A stretch of DNA of 64,000 nucleotides, from NCBI GenBank assembly GCA_039640505.1, contig CP046865.1:3091501-3155500 (forward strand). The letters are read 5' to 3'. Position numbers and translations under genes: made by a program. Below the pieces are notes generated by a model, which saw only the letters and a program-made list of their open reading frames with translations, was not told the DNA's origin and ran no database searches. Origin of the DNA: Rhodobacteraceae bacterium Araon29. Lineage in GTDB: Bacteria; Pseudomonadota; Alphaproteobacteria; Rhodobacterales; Rhodobacteraceae. Numbering within the stretch: the first letter of the stretch is position 1; every line of letters starts with the position of its first letter. Below are positions 47,269 through 56,106 of the stretch, one piece after another.

Positions 47269-47463
47269 GAAGTAGCCTAATTTCTCATAAAAGTCTGGAA
47301 ATTATGAGGCGAATCATATCTTCTTAGGGCTGCAGTAATGATTTTGACTATTAATAAATATTTAAGCTACGCTTTTGAGTTACGATGGCTTGGGTTGATT
47401 GAGTGTTAGATTGGCTCTAGGTTAAAAGCAGGCGCAGTAAATGGGTAAAAAAGAGCAGTCTTA
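47269..47463. promoter_or_regulatory. Divergent promoter region of the amide operon and its sensor operon
   Basis: AT-rich intergenic DNA between the flotillin-like gene and the response-regulator gene. If the flotillin start at 47106 is right, the region is 357 bp long. It should hold both promoters and the regulator's binding sites; I see no clear palindrome. A perfectly symmetric dyad is absent, so no operator is proposed. Confidence 0.5.
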
Positions 47464-48135
47464 ATGAAAATCCTCTTGGCCGATGACCACTGGATAGTAC
47501 GTGAATCACTCAAACACGTTTTTGAGCATATTGGGGTTAAGCTACAGGCTTTGGAAGCCGGCAGCTATTTGCAAGCAATGGACTTGCTTGCCACTGAAGA
47601 TAATGTCGGGTTGGTGGTGGTGGACCTCATTATGCCCGGTTTCGACGATTTTGAAGGCTTACATGCTCTTCGAAAGAATTTCCCGGACATACCTGTCATT
47701 GTGTTATCTGTTCAAGATGGCCGTGAAGCGGTGATGAGATGTATCGAACTTGGGGTTGTTGGATATGTTCCCAAAACCGCCAGCGCAGAAGAGATGTCCC
47801 GAGCACTAGAACGGGTTTTGTCTGGTGACGTCTATTTTCCACGGGATATTTTGTCACGTGACACTGGCATGGCAAAACAATCCCCTGAGAGCGGTGTTGA
47901 AGAGGACATACTGGAGATTCTCAAAGTTCTAACCAGCCGCGAAAAAGAAGTATTATCCTGGCTTGGACAAGGCTTGACGGATACAAAAATTGCCGAGGTA
48001 CTGCAATTGAGCCCAAACACTGTAAGGGTTCATGTTAAAAATATTATGAAAAAGCTTGGCCTTTCAGATCGCCCTGAAACCATGCATTTCGCGGTTACGA
48101 ACATTGGGTATTTGCTTTCAAATACGGCAAGGTGA
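47464..48135 (+). CDS. LuxR/NarL-family response regulator of the amide sensor operon
   Basis: A 223-residue regulator: receiver domain with acidic pair in LLADDHW, phospho-acceptor Asp54 in VVVDLIMPGF, Lys in YVPKTASAEE; HTH domain LTSREKEVLSWLGQGLTDTKIAEVLQLSPNTVRVHVKNIMKKLG. It overlaps the hybrid kinase gene by 4 bp (GTGA), so the two are surely partners. It probably activates the divergent dimethylformamidase/transport operon. Confidence 0.92.
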   Translation: MKILLADDHWIVRESLKHVFEHIGVKLQALEAGSYLQAMDLLATEDNVGLVVVDLIMPGFDDFEGLHALRKNFPDIPVIVLSVQDGREAVMRCIELGVVGYVPKTASAEEMSRALERVLSGDVYFPRDILSRDTGMAKQSPESGVEEDILEILKVLTSREKEVLSWLGQGLTDTKIAEVLQLSPNTVRVHVKNIMKKLGLSDRPETMHFAVTNIGYLLSNTAR

Positions 48136-50090
48136 AGATCAGAAAGAAAAACGGTATGCCTTTCGAAATTCCAGTCACTCCTAATACAGACAGGACCGCA
48201 ATTGCCGCTGGATTGCTGAAGTGCTTTTTCTATGCCGTAAATTTCAAGAACAATCACCCTGCTTTAATTTGGCATGCCGGATCTTTGCCTAACTTGACAA
48301 CACCGCCCATCGTTTTGAAAGACAATCCTAATAATACGGTGAAAATTGCTGCAACAGATGCGAGTCGTTTTGAGGATCATCTGAACCGGTTGGCTGCGGG
48401 AAATAAGTCTGAAGTTGAATATCGCGTTGTACTTGCGGATGGCAAGGTTATGTGGCTTCGAGAAGCTGCGACGCCAGTTCATAGCTCTCAGGGTATACTA
48501 GAAGAAATCATCGGCTCAATTCAGGATATTTCTTCAACCCGTAATCCGGCGGGTGGAGGGACAGATGAGAGATTATTTCGGAGTGCTTTCCACCAATCAG
48601 ACTTTGGTTTGGCTATTTGGGATTCAGCGGATAACCTCGTGACCTGGAACCCAATGTTCGAAAAATATTTTCTCCCAATCGCATCTTTGCTCGTTCCAGG
48701 TTTGGCGAATAAACAATTCTTCCAAGCTGCGGCAGCCCATCGGGAAATCTATTCCGGCTCAGAACAACAGACGTGGGTTAGGCAAAAGCTATTAGCACAT
48801 CGGGCGGGTCGAACATCAGAAGTTATACTACCAGATGGACGTTGTTTTTCCATCAATGAGCGCCGCATCGAGCAGGTAGGGTGCGTCACAATTGTCAATG
48901 ATGTATCCGCTCAAAGAAGGGGGGAGCAGGCCCTACGCCAAGCCCGAGGATTTGCTGAAGATGCAAACGCGACAAAATCGCGTTTTTTGCGTGCAGCTAA
49001 CCATGATCTCAGGCAACCCCTGGCAACGATCAAGATCCTAACCTACAATTGTATTTCAGAAGAAAACAATCCCAAAGTTCAGGAAATGCTGCACGCAATC
49101 GATGTATCAACCAGCGTTATGGAGGATATTCTGAGCGTTCTCCTTCAGGTAGGTCAACTTGATGCTGGAAAAATTATTCCAATGATCTCAAACTTTCAAA
49201 TTGCTCCATTGTTGGAGCGAATTAAGGTGCAATTCGAGCTTCAAGCCGATGAAAAGGGGATTGATTTACGGGTTCTGTCAAATCAGGGGACAATCCAAAG
49301 CGACCGAGCAATGTTAGAGCGAATAATCAGCAACTTTGTTGCAAATGCGATCCGGTACACTTCGCGTGGCAAAATCCTGATTGGTTGCCGCAAAAAGGGA
49401 AAACTCCTGCGTATTGAAGTGCATGATACCGGCTGTGGAATAGAGCCCGAAAATTTTGATAAAATTTTTGAAGAGTTCTTCCAAGTTCGAGCACGGGATA
49501 GCTCAAAAAAGACCGGGCTAGGGCTTGGCTTAAATATAGCAGCACGCATGGCGCAAATGCTTGAGCACAAAATTTCTGTGTCCTCAAGACCAAGAAAAGG
49601 TTCTCTTTTTTCTGTCGAGGTGCCTTTGGGGGATGTTTGGCAAAGCGACATTGGTATTCCGGAAGTTTCGGAAGCCATCGGCGGACAGTTTGTAGGAATC
49701 CGAGCCATTGTACTAGAAGACGACGAAATTTTGCGCTGCACAATCAGCGCTTTATTGGCGCGCTGGGGAATAGAGGTGAGAACTGCTGAAAGCCGAGTAG
49801 CGTTCGATCGCCTTATTCTTGCAGAAGGGTTTGAGGCAGATATGCTGCTTGCTGACTATAGACTTGGTGCGACCGATACTGGAACTGAAGCGGCCAAGGA
49901 ACTGGCACAGATATATGGCAGACCGGTGCCTACAGTGATTATGACAGCGGATAACGATCCAAAACTCGTTAAAAAAATTAAATCTGATGGGTTTCCTCTA
50001 TTGATCAAACCGATCAGCCCCCCTCAGCTTCGCGTGCTAATGCATAATCTTCTTTTTGAACCCGAAATGCTTAACACACAAGGAAACTGA
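48132..50090 (+). CDS. Soluble hybrid histidine kinase with PAS domains and receiver
   Basis: A 652-residue kinase starting with GTG 48132 within the previous gene. Two PAS-like regions (about 40-135, ending VHSSQGILEEIIGSIQDIS, and 145-255) precede HisKA (SRFLRAANHDLRQPLATIK, His291), HATPase (N box NFVANAIRY, G1 HDTGCGIEPENF, G2 TGLGLGLNIAARMA), and a C-terminal receiver (Asp575 in LLADYRLGATDTG). No membrane helix is visible, so it should be cytoplasmic. Input is probably the co-encoded binding protein, whose start lies 2 bp after its stop. Confidence 0.92.
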   Translation: MKIRKKNGMPFEIPVTPNTDRTAIAAGLLKCFFYAVNFKNNHPALIWHAGSLPNLTTPPIVLKDNPNNTVKIAATDASRFEDHLNRLAAGNKSEVEYRVVLADGKVMWLREAATPVHSSQGILEEIIGSIQDISSTRNPAGGGTDERLFRSAFHQSDFGLAIWDSADNLVTWNPMFEKYFLPIASLLVPGLANKQFFQAAAAHREIYSGSEQQTWVRQKLLAHRAGRTSEVILPDGRCFSINERRIEQVGCVTIVNDVSAQRRGEQALRQARGFAEDANATKSRFLRAANHDLRQPLATIKILTYNCISEENNPKVQEMLHAIDVSTSVMEDILSVLLQVGQLDAGKIIPMISNFQIAPLLERIKVQFELQADEKGIDLRVLSNQGTIQSDRAMLERIISNFVANAIRYTSRGKILIGCRKKGKLLRIEVHDTGCGIEPENFDKIFEEFFQVRARDSSKKTGLGLGLNIAARMAQMLEHKISVSSRPRKGSLFSVEVPLGDVWQSDIGIPEVSEAIGGQFVGIRAIVLEDDEILRCTISALLARWGIEVRTAESRVAFDRLILAEGFEADMLLADYRLGATDTGTEAAKELAQIYGRPVPTVIMTADNDPKLVKKIKSDGFPLLIKPISPPQLRVLMHNLLFEPEMLNTQGN

Positions 50091-50091
50091 T

Positions 50092-51321
50092 ATGTCTCAA
50101 GGTTCCCCTATCCCTATCGGGTCAATGCTTCCGCTCTCTGGACCATCGGCTGCCGACGGCGCCGAGTTCTACAATGGTACCCTTTTGGCAATCGAGGAGA
50201 TTAATGAAAGCGGTGGAATCTGTGGGCATTTGCTTGAACTTACCACCGTCGACACCTGCACGCAGACCGCTGGCGAAGTGATCTCGGCAGCGCAAGAACT
50301 GATTTACGATCATGGCGTACATGCTATCATAAATGGGTATAATATTGGATCGCAAAATTCCGAATATGATACTATTGCCGACGCTGGCATCATTTACATC
50401 CATCATAACACACTCTTGCAGCACCATGATACTGTGAGCAGTAATCCTGAGCGGTATTTTGGCTGTTTCATGGGGGACCCAGCTGATTATTGGTACGGTC
50501 AAGGATTTATTAAATTTATTTCTTGGTTGCGCGATACTGATGCTTGGACACCGCACAACAATCGATTGGCAATCATTTCAGGATCCAAGCCCTACAGTAT
50601 CGTGATCGCTAACGCGATGAAGTCAGTGGCAAAAGATTTTGGTTGGGATTTAGTTTTCGGCCCTGAAATAGTGCAAACCCCAACAACCAATTGGCGCGAT
50701 GTCCTGGACCGTATTCGCCCTTTGGATCCAGCTGTAATCGCCAACACACACTTCTACGCCGTCGATATTGCAGCCTTTCAAACGCAGTTCATGGAAGATC
50801 CAATGAATGCACTGATTTACCTACAATACGGCGCCATGCATCAAACATTTCACGATATCACCGAGAAAGATGGTGAAGGCATAGTTGTTGGGACGGTCAT
50901 AGGATTGCTGGATGACGAAATAGGCCGCTCTTTTTCTGACCGGTACCACCGCAGATTTGGGGCCAATTCATCTCCATCGGTTGGATGCTTGCCTTATAGC
51001 TCCATGCATCATTATGCAATTGCTGCATCTCTAGCCGGCGGCACCGGAGGGCCTGAAAATTTCGAACAAAATCATAAAATTGCCCAACAGCTTAAGAAAA
51101 CAATCTATCGCAGTGTTGTTGGGATAATCAACTACCACCCGGTTTGGCAATCTGCAGTGCCTTTTCCTGATGCTACCTCTGATCCTTCATTGGGCATGCC
51201 ACACCTGTTTTATCAAATACAGGATTATACAGCACCACTTACCTTGATAGCACCTGAGCCTTATAACAACGGCAAATTTCGCGAACCTCCGTGGATACGA
51301 CCAGCGAAAATCAACAATTGA
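50092..51321 (+). CDS. Cytoplasmic binding-protein homologue, likely amide sensor
   Basis: A 409-residue protein of the LivJ/AmiC/FmdD family. It starts MSQGSPIPIGSMLPLSG at ATG 50092, after AAGGAAAC, and has no signal peptide: the first residues are already the first strand of the mature fold. It is strongly similar to the exported binding protein at 40337-41746 (both share GSMxPLxG, VHAIINGYNIG, EYWYG/DYWYG, NTHF, MHHYA, YPEPYN/APEPYN). As with AmiC of Pseudomonas, such a protein inside the cell would bind the amide and pass a signal, here to the co-translated kinase. Confidence 0.88.
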   Translation: MSQGSPIPIGSMLPLSGPSAADGAEFYNGTLLAIEEINESGGICGHLLELTTVDTCTQTAGEVISAAQELIYDHGVHAIINGYNIGSQNSEYDTIADAGIIYIHHNTLLQHHDTVSSNPERYFGCFMGDPADYWYGQGFIKFISWLRDTDAWTPHNNRLAIISGSKPYSIVIANAMKSVAKDFGWDLVFGPEIVQTPTTNWRDVLDRIRPLDPAVIANTHFYAVDIAAFQTQFMEDPMNALIYLQYGAMHQTFHDITEKDGEGIVVGTVIGLLDDEIGRSFSDRYHRRFGANSSPSVGCLPYSSMHHYAIAASLAGGTGGPENFEQNHKIAQQLKKTIYRSVVGIINYHPVWQSAVPFPDATSDPSLGMPHLFYQIQDYTAPLTLIAPEPYNNGKFREPPWIRPAKINN

Positions 51322-51511
51322 AAACGGTAATCGCATCGTAAAAGACATCATTGCCGGATTCGACGGTGAAGATAGTGACTTGTCCTGAACCTTCAGCGGC
51401 GCAGATGCGTGCCTGCCTGTGATTGGACGTGTCACGGTTTTGTGCCGCTCCCGGTTCTCATTTAAGCGTATCCGTTTGGTCTGGGGGCTCTGGCGCGGAT
51501 CGATGGGTTGA
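51322..51511. other. Junction between sensor operon and IS66 element
   Basis: No gene. The IS66 left end probably lies at about 51462, where TTAAGCGTATCCG resembles the GTAAGCG terminus of IS66 elements. The sequence before it is of unknown origin. Confidence 0.45.
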
Positions 51512-51512
51512 G

Positions 51513-53015
51513 TTACGCTGCTATGGCAGCGTAACGCCACGGGAGGAGCTCGTTCAGACGTGTGATTTTGTGGTCGGCGATTTGGGCGAGGACCCATGTG
51601 AGCCAGGCTTGGGGATCGACGCCGTTCAATTTAGCAGTTTCGATCAGGGTATAGGCGATGGCCGCGGCCTCACCTCCACCTTTGGAGCCCACAAAGAGGA
51701 AATTCTTGCGGCCTAAAGCCACGCAGCGAATTGAACGCTCGGCTGAATTATTGTCGATCTCCAGTGAGCCGTTGTTCAGACAACTGCGCATTTTCGTCAT
51801 TCGGTCCAGGGCATAGCGGATGGCTTTGGCCAGTTCTGACTTGCCCGAGATGCGGTTCAGCTGGGCATCCAGCCAGGTTTCCAATTCATCAAAGACCGGT
51901 TTGGCGTCGCGTTGGCGCAGGGCGACCCGTTCTTCGGGCGGCTTACCACGGGCAGCCTTCTCAACCTTGTAGAGAAGCGCGATGCGTTTGATGGCTTCTT
52001 CGGCGATCTGTGATTGCTGCGACTGGAAGATATCGACAAATTTGCGCCTGACATGGGCCATGCAGGCCATCTCATGAACCTCATCCTTGGCGAACAAGTC
52101 GTTGAAGCCCGCGTAGCCATCTGCATGGATCCATCCCTTGTACTGGCTAAGGTGATCGGTGGGATGCTTGCCTTGCCTGTCCGTGCTGAACTTATATCAA
52201 GCCGCCGGGGGATCACCGCTGGCCCAAGGCCGCCCGTCACGCACATAAGTCCAGATGCGTGCGGTTGCGCATTTCTTTTTGGCCTGCATTTTGATCGGCG
52301 TATCGTCCGCGAAAATAGCTTGTCCCTGACGAACATGCCGCCCGATGGCATCGGCCAGAGGTTCCAGTAGCTTTGAGGACTGACCAACCCAACCCGCCAG
52401 TGTGGACCGGTCCAGATCAATTCCCTCGCGGCCAAATATCTGCGATTGGCGATAAAGCGGAAGGTGATCTGCGTACTTATTGACCAACACATGCGCCAAA
52501 AGACCAGCGCCGGGCCGACCGCGCTCAATCGGGCGCGATGGCAGCGGTGCCTGAACGATCCGTTCACAACACGTGCACGCCATCCGGGGCCGGACGATGC
52601 GATTTACGATGAAGCGCCCAGGAATATAATCCAGCTCTTCGGTCACGTCCTCGCCGATGGTGCGCAAATCGCCGCCGCATTTACAGGTCTCGCCGGGGCT
52701 CAGAACTTGTTCATTGCGCGGCAGGGTTGGTGGCAGCGGCTTGCGCTTCGGTTTTTGTTTGGGCTCTGGATCAGGGGCATCTTCAGGCGGCGCAATACGC
52801 GCGGCGGCTGTCTCTTCTTCCTCCAGTTTAAGTTCAAGATTGAGTTGATCAGAAGATTCCGATTTTGATCCAAATCGGTGCCGTTGATGGCCTGCAAGCT
52901 GGTGCTTGAGCTTCTCAATTTGCAGCGCTTGCGCCTTGACTTCAGCCGCCAAAAGTCGGTTCACGGCCTTGAGTTCAGCGGGGTCATCCGGGGTGATATC
53001 AAGGTCTTTCAGCAT
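51513..53015 (-). pseudogene. tnpC: IS66 transposase TnpC with one in-frame TGA
   Basis: A 500-residue DDE transposase reading frame. The N-part (MLKDLDITPDDPAELKAVNRLL, coiled coil, then zinc-binding CKCGGDLR... and CTCCERIVQAPLPSRPIERG) runs to TGA at 52197-52199 after GDPPAA. Downstream the same frame continues without gap: [29 protein letters not shown] and the C-terminal [20 protein letters not shown]. In functional relatives a Trp is expected at the stop, so a TGG-to-TGA change is likely. No frameshift is present. Confidence 0.9.
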
Positions 53016-53053
53016 TGCCGATCCTATAGCGGATAGGCGTACAAATGGGAATC

Positions 53054-53425
53054 CTACACCGCTGAATTTGTTGTTAAATTGCCAGCCGTCAAAGGCTGCC
53101 ATGTCCGCTTTGGCATACGCCAGTCAATCCCCTCCAACAGCATCGACAGTTGCGCAGGTGTCGCGCTGATCTTACCGTCCTTAGCACTGGGCCAAACGAA
53201 TTTGCCCTTTTCCAGACGCTTGGAAAACATGCACGCCCCTTGACCGTCCCACCATATAATCTTGATCAAGTCGCCCCGACGGCCTCGAAACACAAACAGA
53301 TGACCCGAATACGGATCCTGCTTCAGAACACTCTCAGCAAGGGCTGAAAGCCCATTGAACTGCTTACGCATGTCCGTCACCCCTGCCGCCAGCCATATCT
53401 TCGTTTGTGCCGGGACAGGGATCAA
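53054..53425 (-). CDS. tnpB: IS66 accessory protein TnpB
   Basis: A 123-residue IS66 Orf2-type protein ([63 protein letters not shown]). Complete, with an ATGA overlap to tnpA. It is required together with TnpA and TnpC for transposition of IS66 elements. Confidence 0.93.
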   Translation of the reverse strand: MIPVPAQTKIWLAAGVTDMRKQFNGLSALAESVLKQDPYSGHLFVFRGRRGDLIKIIWWDGQGACMFSKRLEKGKFVWPSAKDGKISATPAQLSMLLEGIDWRMPKRTWQPLTAGNLTTNSAV

Positions 53426-53820
53426 ACCATCAGCCCCTCGACCAAAGAAAAAACAGCTGGCAAGGCAGTCACGCCTTCCACCAGAATGCGCCGACCATCC
53501 GACAAGGTGATATCAACCCGATGCGCCGACAGAGGAGCCTCCAGTGCCAGCGACGGTACTGATGTCGGGGATGGAGCCACGCCCTCAATCTCGACAGGCA
53601 GAAAGCTTGGCACTTCATCAATCTCCAGAGCATCATCCGATAAATCAGCCCCAAACCGAGGGTCCCGAAGCCACTTTTGGATCAAATTGGCATTCATCGA
53701 ATACCGGCGTGCTACTTGCGCCACAGAAACACCTGCCACCCGTGCCTGCGCACAGATCGTATGTTTCTCATTCGTCGGGGAATTGATCTCCCAGATCAAT
53801 TCCTGATCCGCCTCATTCAA
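53422..53820 (-). CDS. tnpA: IS66 accessory protein TnpA
   Basis: A 132-residue IS66 Orf1-type protein: an HTH with [33 protein letters not shown] in the first half, then a variable tail ending [23 protein letters not shown]. Likely DNA-binding. It overlaps tnpB by 4 bp. Intact. Confidence 0.9.
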   Translation of the reverse strand: MNEADQELIWEINSPTNEKHTICAQARVAGVSVAQVARRYSMNANLIQKWLRDPRFGADLSDDALEIDEVPSFLPVEIEGVAPSPTSVPSLALEAPLSAHRVDITLSDGRRILVEGVTALPAVFSLVEGLMV

Positions 53821-53871
53821 ACCAAAACCGCTTCTTTTGACCCTTCTTTCCCGCCATAGAGTACCTCAAGA

Positions 53872-53893
53872 TGTCCACTAACGATGGTGGACA
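53872..53893. repeat. Short palindrome upstream of IS66 tnpA
   Basis: TGTCCAC and GTGGACA are separated by 8 nt, 50 bp before tnpA. It could be the element's regulatory end; it does not match the left end. Confidence 0.4.
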
Positions 53894-53943
53894 CTATCAA
53901 GCCATCCACAGAAGCGTCAGAGGGAGGAGACCAGACGGTTACA

Positions 53944-54013
53944 TTGATTGAGCATAGCCGCATAGATAATTGCCGAGCGTATTGTGAGCAAGGCGGTTTA
54001 TTCCGACAGTGCC
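53944..54013 (-). pseudogene. Third IS6 remnant (terminal 70 bp)
   Basis: About 70 bp are close to the end segment of the remnant at 31771-31840, finishing with the inverted-repeat sequence GGCACTGTCGGAATAAACCG on the minus strand, a canonical IS6 opening. Only the region between inverted repeat and transposase start remains. Confidence 0.8.
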
Positions 54014-54101
54014 GTGTATCATCTTCATTAAAACGTATCGAGTATCTTATGCCTAACAAACATCGGCAGAGTAGTTATGAAGTTAGGCGAGCATAGAACA
54101 A

Positions 54102-54473
54102 CTAATCTACAGGGTGGCAATACGTTGTGTTTTGCTTGGACTCTCGTACTGAAACTATGGTTCGATTAATACTAGTATAACTTGGGAACCTCTTTAGAAA
54201 GTACACAGCCGTACTATCCTCTGCCACATAAATCCTCTTTGCTTCGCTGACATTACCTTCAAGTTTATCTTCTGGGTTCACCATTACCGCTGTCTGAGTG
54301 AGCTTACCGTTAGTCCACATAAGATTTAGTTCAGAGAGTTCTAGCCTGACATCACCTCTCATTCGTAACCCAGCATTTGACCACGGTTTACATGTAAAGC
54401 TGTCCACTTGTGTTTCAGCCATGACGGTAATTGGCAGAAAAGATAAGAGTAGTGCTACTATTAGTAATCTCAT
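54102..54473 (-). CDS. Small exported protein of unknown function
   Basis: A 123-residue protein with a clear signal peptide (MRLLIVALLLSFLPITVMAE, cleavage after Met-Ala). The mature part is polar with cysteines near its two ends (FTCKPW and TTYCHPVD) that may form a disulfide. AAAGGAGC lies before the start. No family recognised; in accessory DNA beside IS debris. Confidence 0.6.
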   Translation of the reverse strand: MRLLIVALLLSFLPITVMAETQVDSFTCKPWSNAGLRMRGDVRLELSELNLMWTNGKLTQTAVMVNPEDKLEGNVSEAKRIYVAEDSTAVYFLKRFPSYTSINRTIVSVRESKQNTTYCHPVD

Positions 54474-54704
54474 ACTTTGCTCCTTTAAGTTTGCCCCAAA
54501 AGTAGCAGACTTTCTTAGGTTTAAAAGATAGTTTTAACCAAACATAGCGTTACGTTTAGCTGCAGCTTCCTTATCAATCTGCAAAGGCGGTGCTGTCAGA
54601 CAAACCAGCCCAAGCATCAGAAGCCTTGGAAGCGTGAATTCTATGAGGCGAGAAGAGAGCGCCACTCCGTAAGAACAGCGTCACGGCTTAGCTTGAAGGT
54701 TGGA

Positions 54705-55058
54705 CTACGCTGACGATATTAGGTCTTCCTCGAAGTCTTCAATCGGCACTCTGTTCACAATCGATCGCCAAGCCAACCCCCTCTTTTTTAGAACAACATG
54801 CGTAACTATTTCGTTTTTCTCTTCCCACCGATATTCGGTCAGATGATCATTTTCGTGAACTAATGCGGTTCTTCTCCGGTCTTTTATGAAATTGGCGTAC
54901 TCTCCACTCAATACCCATTCTTCGATATTGTCTGCGTAGTCTTCCAAGGTAACAAGCTCGGTTTCACGAATAAACATATACTCTGCATCATGAAGTTTTA
55001 AAAATTCTTCTTTGTTCCAATTCTGCATGATCGCTCGTGACTTTTCGCTGTAGCTCAT
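54705..55058 (-). CDS. NTF2/SnoaL-like small protein
   Basis: A 117-residue cytoplasmic protein, preceded by AAAGGAG 9 nt before ATG. The pattern of an N-terminal helix (LKLHDAEYMFIRETELVTLEDYADNIEEWV) and long C-terminal strands (RTALVHENDHLTEYRWEEKNEIVTHVVLKKRGLAWRSIVNRV) resembles the NTF2/SnoaL fold, by eye only. No catalytic residues can be assigned. Confidence 0.6.
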   Translation of the reverse strand: MSYSEKSRAIMQNWNKEEFLKLHDAEYMFIRETELVTLEDYADNIEEWVLSGEYANFIKDRRRTALVHENDHLTEYRWEEKNEIVTHVVLKKRGLAWRSIVNRVPIEDFEEDLISSA

Positions 55059-55256
55059 TTTATATTTCTCCTTTTCAGTTCCTTAAAATGTATCTAACGG
55101 TTTTAACTTAATCAACGAATGGAAGGCTCACGATATGTTGCCTGCTTGGTGATCTGGTGCTTCCAACGCATTAGTGGATTTAGAAATTAATAAGCAAGAA
55201 TATTAATATATAATACTTGATCCCCTAATGAGGAAAATCTTTTTTCTTAAGCGCTT

Positions 55257-55320
55257 AAACACGCAGGGGAGCAAAAAACGAGCGCCCTGAGTGGTGTAAG
55301 GATGGTGGCCACGCATTTTT
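55257..55320 (+). repeat. Diverged 60-bp repeat, copy 1
   Basis: A stretch with the cores GCAAAAAAC, TGGTGTAAGG and GGTGG...CGCATTTTT recurs at 56107-56170 in the same orientation at roughly 80% identity. Each copy precedes a plus-strand gene, by 131 and 64 bp respectively. Confidence 0.75.
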
Positions 55321-55450
55321 CGGGATGAATGTTCAGTCAAAATCAGGAAATTTTATCCTAAGTAAAAGTTCAAAATTATATTGTGTAAACTGTTTTGAAA
55401 AAGACAGCCTTCCGCACTACCCTATAAAGAAACCAATTTAGGAGGCTACC

Positions 55451-55642
55451 TTGCGAGTGAAAAAAATATTAAGCAACTATGAACTCTGTCTTGTTGACTT
55501 GGAAGTAATGCTCAATGGGGAGACACGTTCAGCGCCCACACTCTGTGTTACAGATGGGCAAGAGGTGATACCTCTAAATACCCCTGATGGCAGACCGATA
55601 CAGATGAACAAGGCCAATGCTATAAAGTTGAGTGATGGTTAA
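55451..55642 (+). CDS. Small protein of unknown function
   Basis: A 63-residue protein with a TTG start at 55451 and AGGAGG at 55440-55445. The sequence (VLCLVDLEVMLNGE-like, TDGQEVIPLNTPDGRPIQMNK) suggests a small beta-barrel. It lies 37 bp before the TIGR03643 gene and is probably co-transcribed with it. No family recognised. Confidence 0.55.
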   Translation: MRVKKILSNYELCLVDLEVMLNGETRSAPTLCVTDGQEVIPLNTPDGRPIQMNKANAIKLSDG

Positions 55643-55679
55643 TTTCTAGTAGTTCCATTAATGTTTGAGAGGTATTATC

Positions 55680-55895
55680 TTGTCTAAGAACTATGAACTC
55701 ACTGATGCGCAAATTAGTGATATTGTTGCTATGGCTTTGTCAGATCACGTTAGTTTCGCAGAAATCCAGCTTGAATATGGTCTGAAGGATAAAGAGGTAA
55801 AAGCCTTAATGAGAGATAATCTCAAAACAGGTAGTTATCGAGCGTGGCGCAAACGCATCCGTTCTTTCGGAGATCGACGCGAACATTATAAATAG
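55680..55895 (+). CDS. TIGR03643/DUF2805 family protein
   Basis: A 71-residue HTH-like protein. The TTG at 55680 is chosen because GAGAGG lies 7 nt upstream and the product then begins MSKNYELTDAQISDIVAMAL, as in the family. YGLKDKEVKALMRDNLKTGSYRAWRKRI is the diagnostic part. Function is unknown; relatives are often annotated as putative DNA-binding. The two neighbouring genes both use TTG starts. Confidence 0.8.
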   Translation: MSKNYELTDAQISDIVAMALSDHVSFAEIQLEYGLKDKEVKALMRDNLKTGSYRAWRKRIRSFGDRREHYK

Positions 55896-56106
55896 CACTG
55901 ATCACCACTTTATTGGCATTGAAAAAAGACCTCACACAATGGCAGGGTTAGTCCAACAGGGAGGTATAACGCTCAACTGAACGTTATAATACTTATAAGG
56001 CAGATATTGATTTTGGATTAGTTTACCAAAGCCACCCTCAATAAATCGGGTTAGCTATCAAGCCGCCATTCAAGGAAGCCCCATCTTCAATTTGCTTGCA
56101 CGCTTC

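Larger units (their letters stand above)
51462..53870 (-). mobile_element. IS66-family insertion sequence (probably inactive)
   Basis: Three genes in the standard IS66 order on the minus strand: tnpA (53422-53820), tnpB (53054-53425), tnpC (51513-53015). A 10-bp inverted repeat at 51512-51535 follows tnpC. The left end is inferred from TTAAGCG; a matching right end is not found, and an IS6 fragment begins 70 bp beyond. No target duplication is visible. The internal stop in tnpC suggests loss of activity. GC content appears higher than in flanking DNA. Confidence 0.85.

Noticed and set aside
51187-51597. 136-codon minus-strand ORF across the sensor gene end and IS66 end
   Set aside because: It spans unrelated sequence and overlaps the 3' end of a well-supported gene.
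55965-55988. TATAACG/CGTTATA inverted repeat as a terminator of the TIGR03643 gene
   Set aside because: AT-rich 7-bp stem without a T-run; too weak to call.
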